Assembly: GCA_014379235.1 (NCBI GenBank)
Contig: JACMMD010000078.1
Span: forward strand, 1 to 6,429
Direction of reading: 5' to 3'
Length of the DNA stretch: 6,429 nucleotides
From: Anaerolineae bacterium
GTDB lineage: Bacteria; Chloroflexota; Anaerolineae; Aggregatilineales; Phototrophicaceae
The position numbers and the translations under genes were made by a program. Positions within the stretch are counted from its first letter, which is position 1. Every line of letters starts with the position of its first letter. Positions 5,096 to 6,429 of this stretch are shown here, piece after piece. The notes under the pieces are model-generated. The model ran no database searches, was not told the DNA's origin, and worked only from the letters and a program-made list of their open reading frames with translations.

Positions 5096-6429
5096 ATGAC
5101 AAGTGGGCGACACCTCTGGTCGATCTCCGAGTTTCCGTTTCAGCCAGAAAAACTGAGCCATTACGAAACCCTGTTTTCTGTCGGCAACGGCTATCTCAGC
5201 ACCCGCGCCGCTTTTGAAGAACGCTACGAAGACGACATGCCCGTGACGCTGGTTCACGGCATCTACAATCAAGTCGGTGAGAAAGTCCCCGAACTCGTCA
5301 ACCTTCCCAACTGGCTCGACATGCGTATCAGCATCGACGGTACGCCGCTTGATATGACGCCGCAGGAACATGTATGGGGCGAACTTCCCAAAGGCGTTCT
5401 CGGTTTCCGCCGAACGCTGCACATGGAGCGCGGACTGCTCAAGCGCGAAGTGCTGTTCCGCGCTCCATCCGGTGGCATGGTGCGCCTTGTTTTCGAGCGC
5501 TTCGCCAATATGGAAAATGTACATCTCGCAGCCCAGCGTGTGACTATCACTGCCATCGACGGCACCACTGAAATCAGCATTGAAAGCGGCATCGACACCG
5601 ACATCAGCAACGACGGATGCCGACACTGGACGAACATCACTACGTCAGTTGAAGATGGCAGGGTCAGCGTCGGCGCAGTGACTAGCCAAGCAGGCTACAA
5701 ACTCGGCATGGCATCGTATTTAGTCAGCCCCGCGCCGATTGAAGCCATCAATGACGATGTACGCCCCCGCGTTCGCACGACATTCAAACTGGAATTTCAA
5801 GCATCGGCGACTGTCGATAAGCTAACGGCGATCTACACCAGTCGTGACTTACCCGACCCGCTCGAAGCGGCGCAGAACGCCGTCACCGAAGCCGCCTGTG
5901 TTGGCTACAATCACTTGCAAGCCGCAAGCGATGAGACATGGGACGAGCGCTGGCAAACCGGCGACGTGCAAATCGAGGGTGACGAAAGCGCACAAATCGC
6001 GCTGCGCTTCGTCATGTACCACATCCTGATCGCCGCGCCGCGCCACGAAGATCGTGTCAGTATCGGCGCGAAAACGCTGTCGGGGCTTGGCTATAAGGGT
6101 CACGTCTTCTGGGATACCGAACTATTCATTGTGCCGACTATGATCCTCACGCAGCCGGACATCGCCCGCAACCTATTGATGTACCGCTATCACCTGCTCG
6201 AACCTGCGCGAGAAAATGCCCGTATCAATGGCTTCGAGGGCGCGATGTTCCCGTGGGAAAGCGCCGATACAGGCATCGAAACCACGCCGAAATGGTCTGA
6301 CCCGCTGCCCGATGGCTCAAAGATTCGCATCTGGACAGGCGAACGCGAACAGCACATCTCGACTGACATCGCCTATGCCGTGTGGCAGTTCTGGCGCTGG
6401 ACAGGCGACGATGCCTTCATGCGAAATCA
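5096..6429 (+). CDS. Glycoside hydrolase family 65 protein (disaccharide phosphorylase), 3'-partial
   Basis: The frame is open from the ATG at 5096 to the window's end (444 codons and two bases). The full protein is expected to be about 750-800 aa, so over a third is missing. GH65 enzymes are mostly inverting phosphorylases that split alpha-linked disaccharides such as maltose, trehalose, kojibiose or nigerose with phosphate, releasing beta-glucose 1-phosphate and a sugar. Visible are the N-terminal beta-sandwich opening (HYETLFSVGNGYLSTRA at residues 22-38), then the start of the (alpha/alpha)6 barrel near residue 296 (GDESAQIALRF). The GYKGHVFWDTELF motif follows, with Trp339 and Asp340 in the sugar-binding FWDTE, then WTGEREQHISTDIAYAV. 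Glu418 in REQH is the likely catalytic acid by comparison with the family. No signal peptide is seen, so it is probably cytoplasmic. It lies 214 bp downstream of a LacI-type regulator and has a LacI-type operator in its promoter. Substrate specificity cannot be read from this part. Confidence 0.92.
   Translation, partial: MTSGRHLWSISEFPFQPEKLSHYETLFSVGNGYLSTRAAFEERYEDDMPVTLVHGIYNQVGEKVPELVNLPNWLDMRISIDGTPLDMTPQEHVWGELPKGVLGFRRTLHMERGLLKREVLFRAPSGGMVRLVFERFANMENVHLAAQRVTITAIDGTTEISIESGIDTDISNDGCRHWTNITTSVEDGRVSVGAVTSQAGYKLGMASYLVSPAPIEAINDDVRPRVRTTFKLEFQASATVDKLTAIYTSRDLPDPLEAAQNAVTEAACVGYNHLQAASDETWDERWQTGDVQIEGDESAQIALRFVMYHILIAAPRHEDRVSIGAKTLSGLGYKGHVFWDTELFIVPTMILTQPDIARNLLMYRYHLLEPARENARINGFEGAMFPWESADTGIETTPKWSDPLPDGSKIRIWTGEREQHISTDIAYAVWQFWRWTGDDAFMRN

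Noticed and set aside
5090..5626. A 178-residue minus-strand frame opposite the GH65 gene
   Set aside because: The plus frame carries the clear GH65 motifs. The antisense frame has no recognisable motif and arises from the codon bias of the real gene.

Overview
The window looks like an ordinary chromosomal stretch of a free-living bacterium with moderately high G+C. The fabF-rnc pairing, the sequence style of the proteins (for example the RNase III motif reading NLCAAFEALVGALYLDQG) and the LacI regulator next to a family GH65 phosphorylase suggest Chloroflexota, probably Anaerolineae. That placement is recalled from family resemblance, not from a search. There is no prophage, insertion sequence, CRISPR array, tRNA or rRNA.

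Left part (1-3542). A + strand gene, already open at the left edge, encodes a multi-spanning membrane protein with a C-terminal endonuclease/exonuclease/phosphatase (EEP) domain. It converges on a minus-strand pair, fabF (3-oxoacyl-ACP synthase II) followed by rnc (ribonuclease III). The EEP and rnc genes end on the same TTAA palindrome, so both stop codons are TAA and the genes overlap by 4 bp. The fabF and rnc genes lie 19 bp apart if rnc starts at its best-supported GTG, and are probably co-transcribed.

Middle (3543-3852). A 310-bp divergent spacer separates fabF from a LacI-family regulator. It has no convincing gene. It carries several perfect inverted repeats: three on the fabF side, plus a pair of mutually exclusive hairpins and a possible RBS-sequestering repeat on the lacI side.

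Right part (3853-6429). The LacI regulator is followed by a 214-bp spacer and then the 5' portion of a GH65 disaccharide phosphorylase that runs off the right edge. The spacer begins with a degenerate 7-bp tandem repeat array directly after the regulator's stop codon. It ends with a -35/-10 promoter whose spacer contains a perfect 12-bp CG-centred palindrome, TTAAACGTTTAA, the classic LacI-family operator form. The simplest reading is a local carbohydrate switch: the regulator represses the phosphorylase until a sugar binds its sensor domain.

I found no clearly new multi-gene system. The points most worth checking are catalytic-residue substitutions in the EEP domain and in RNase III, the heptamer array, the promoter-operator arrangement, and the structured fabF/lacI spacer.
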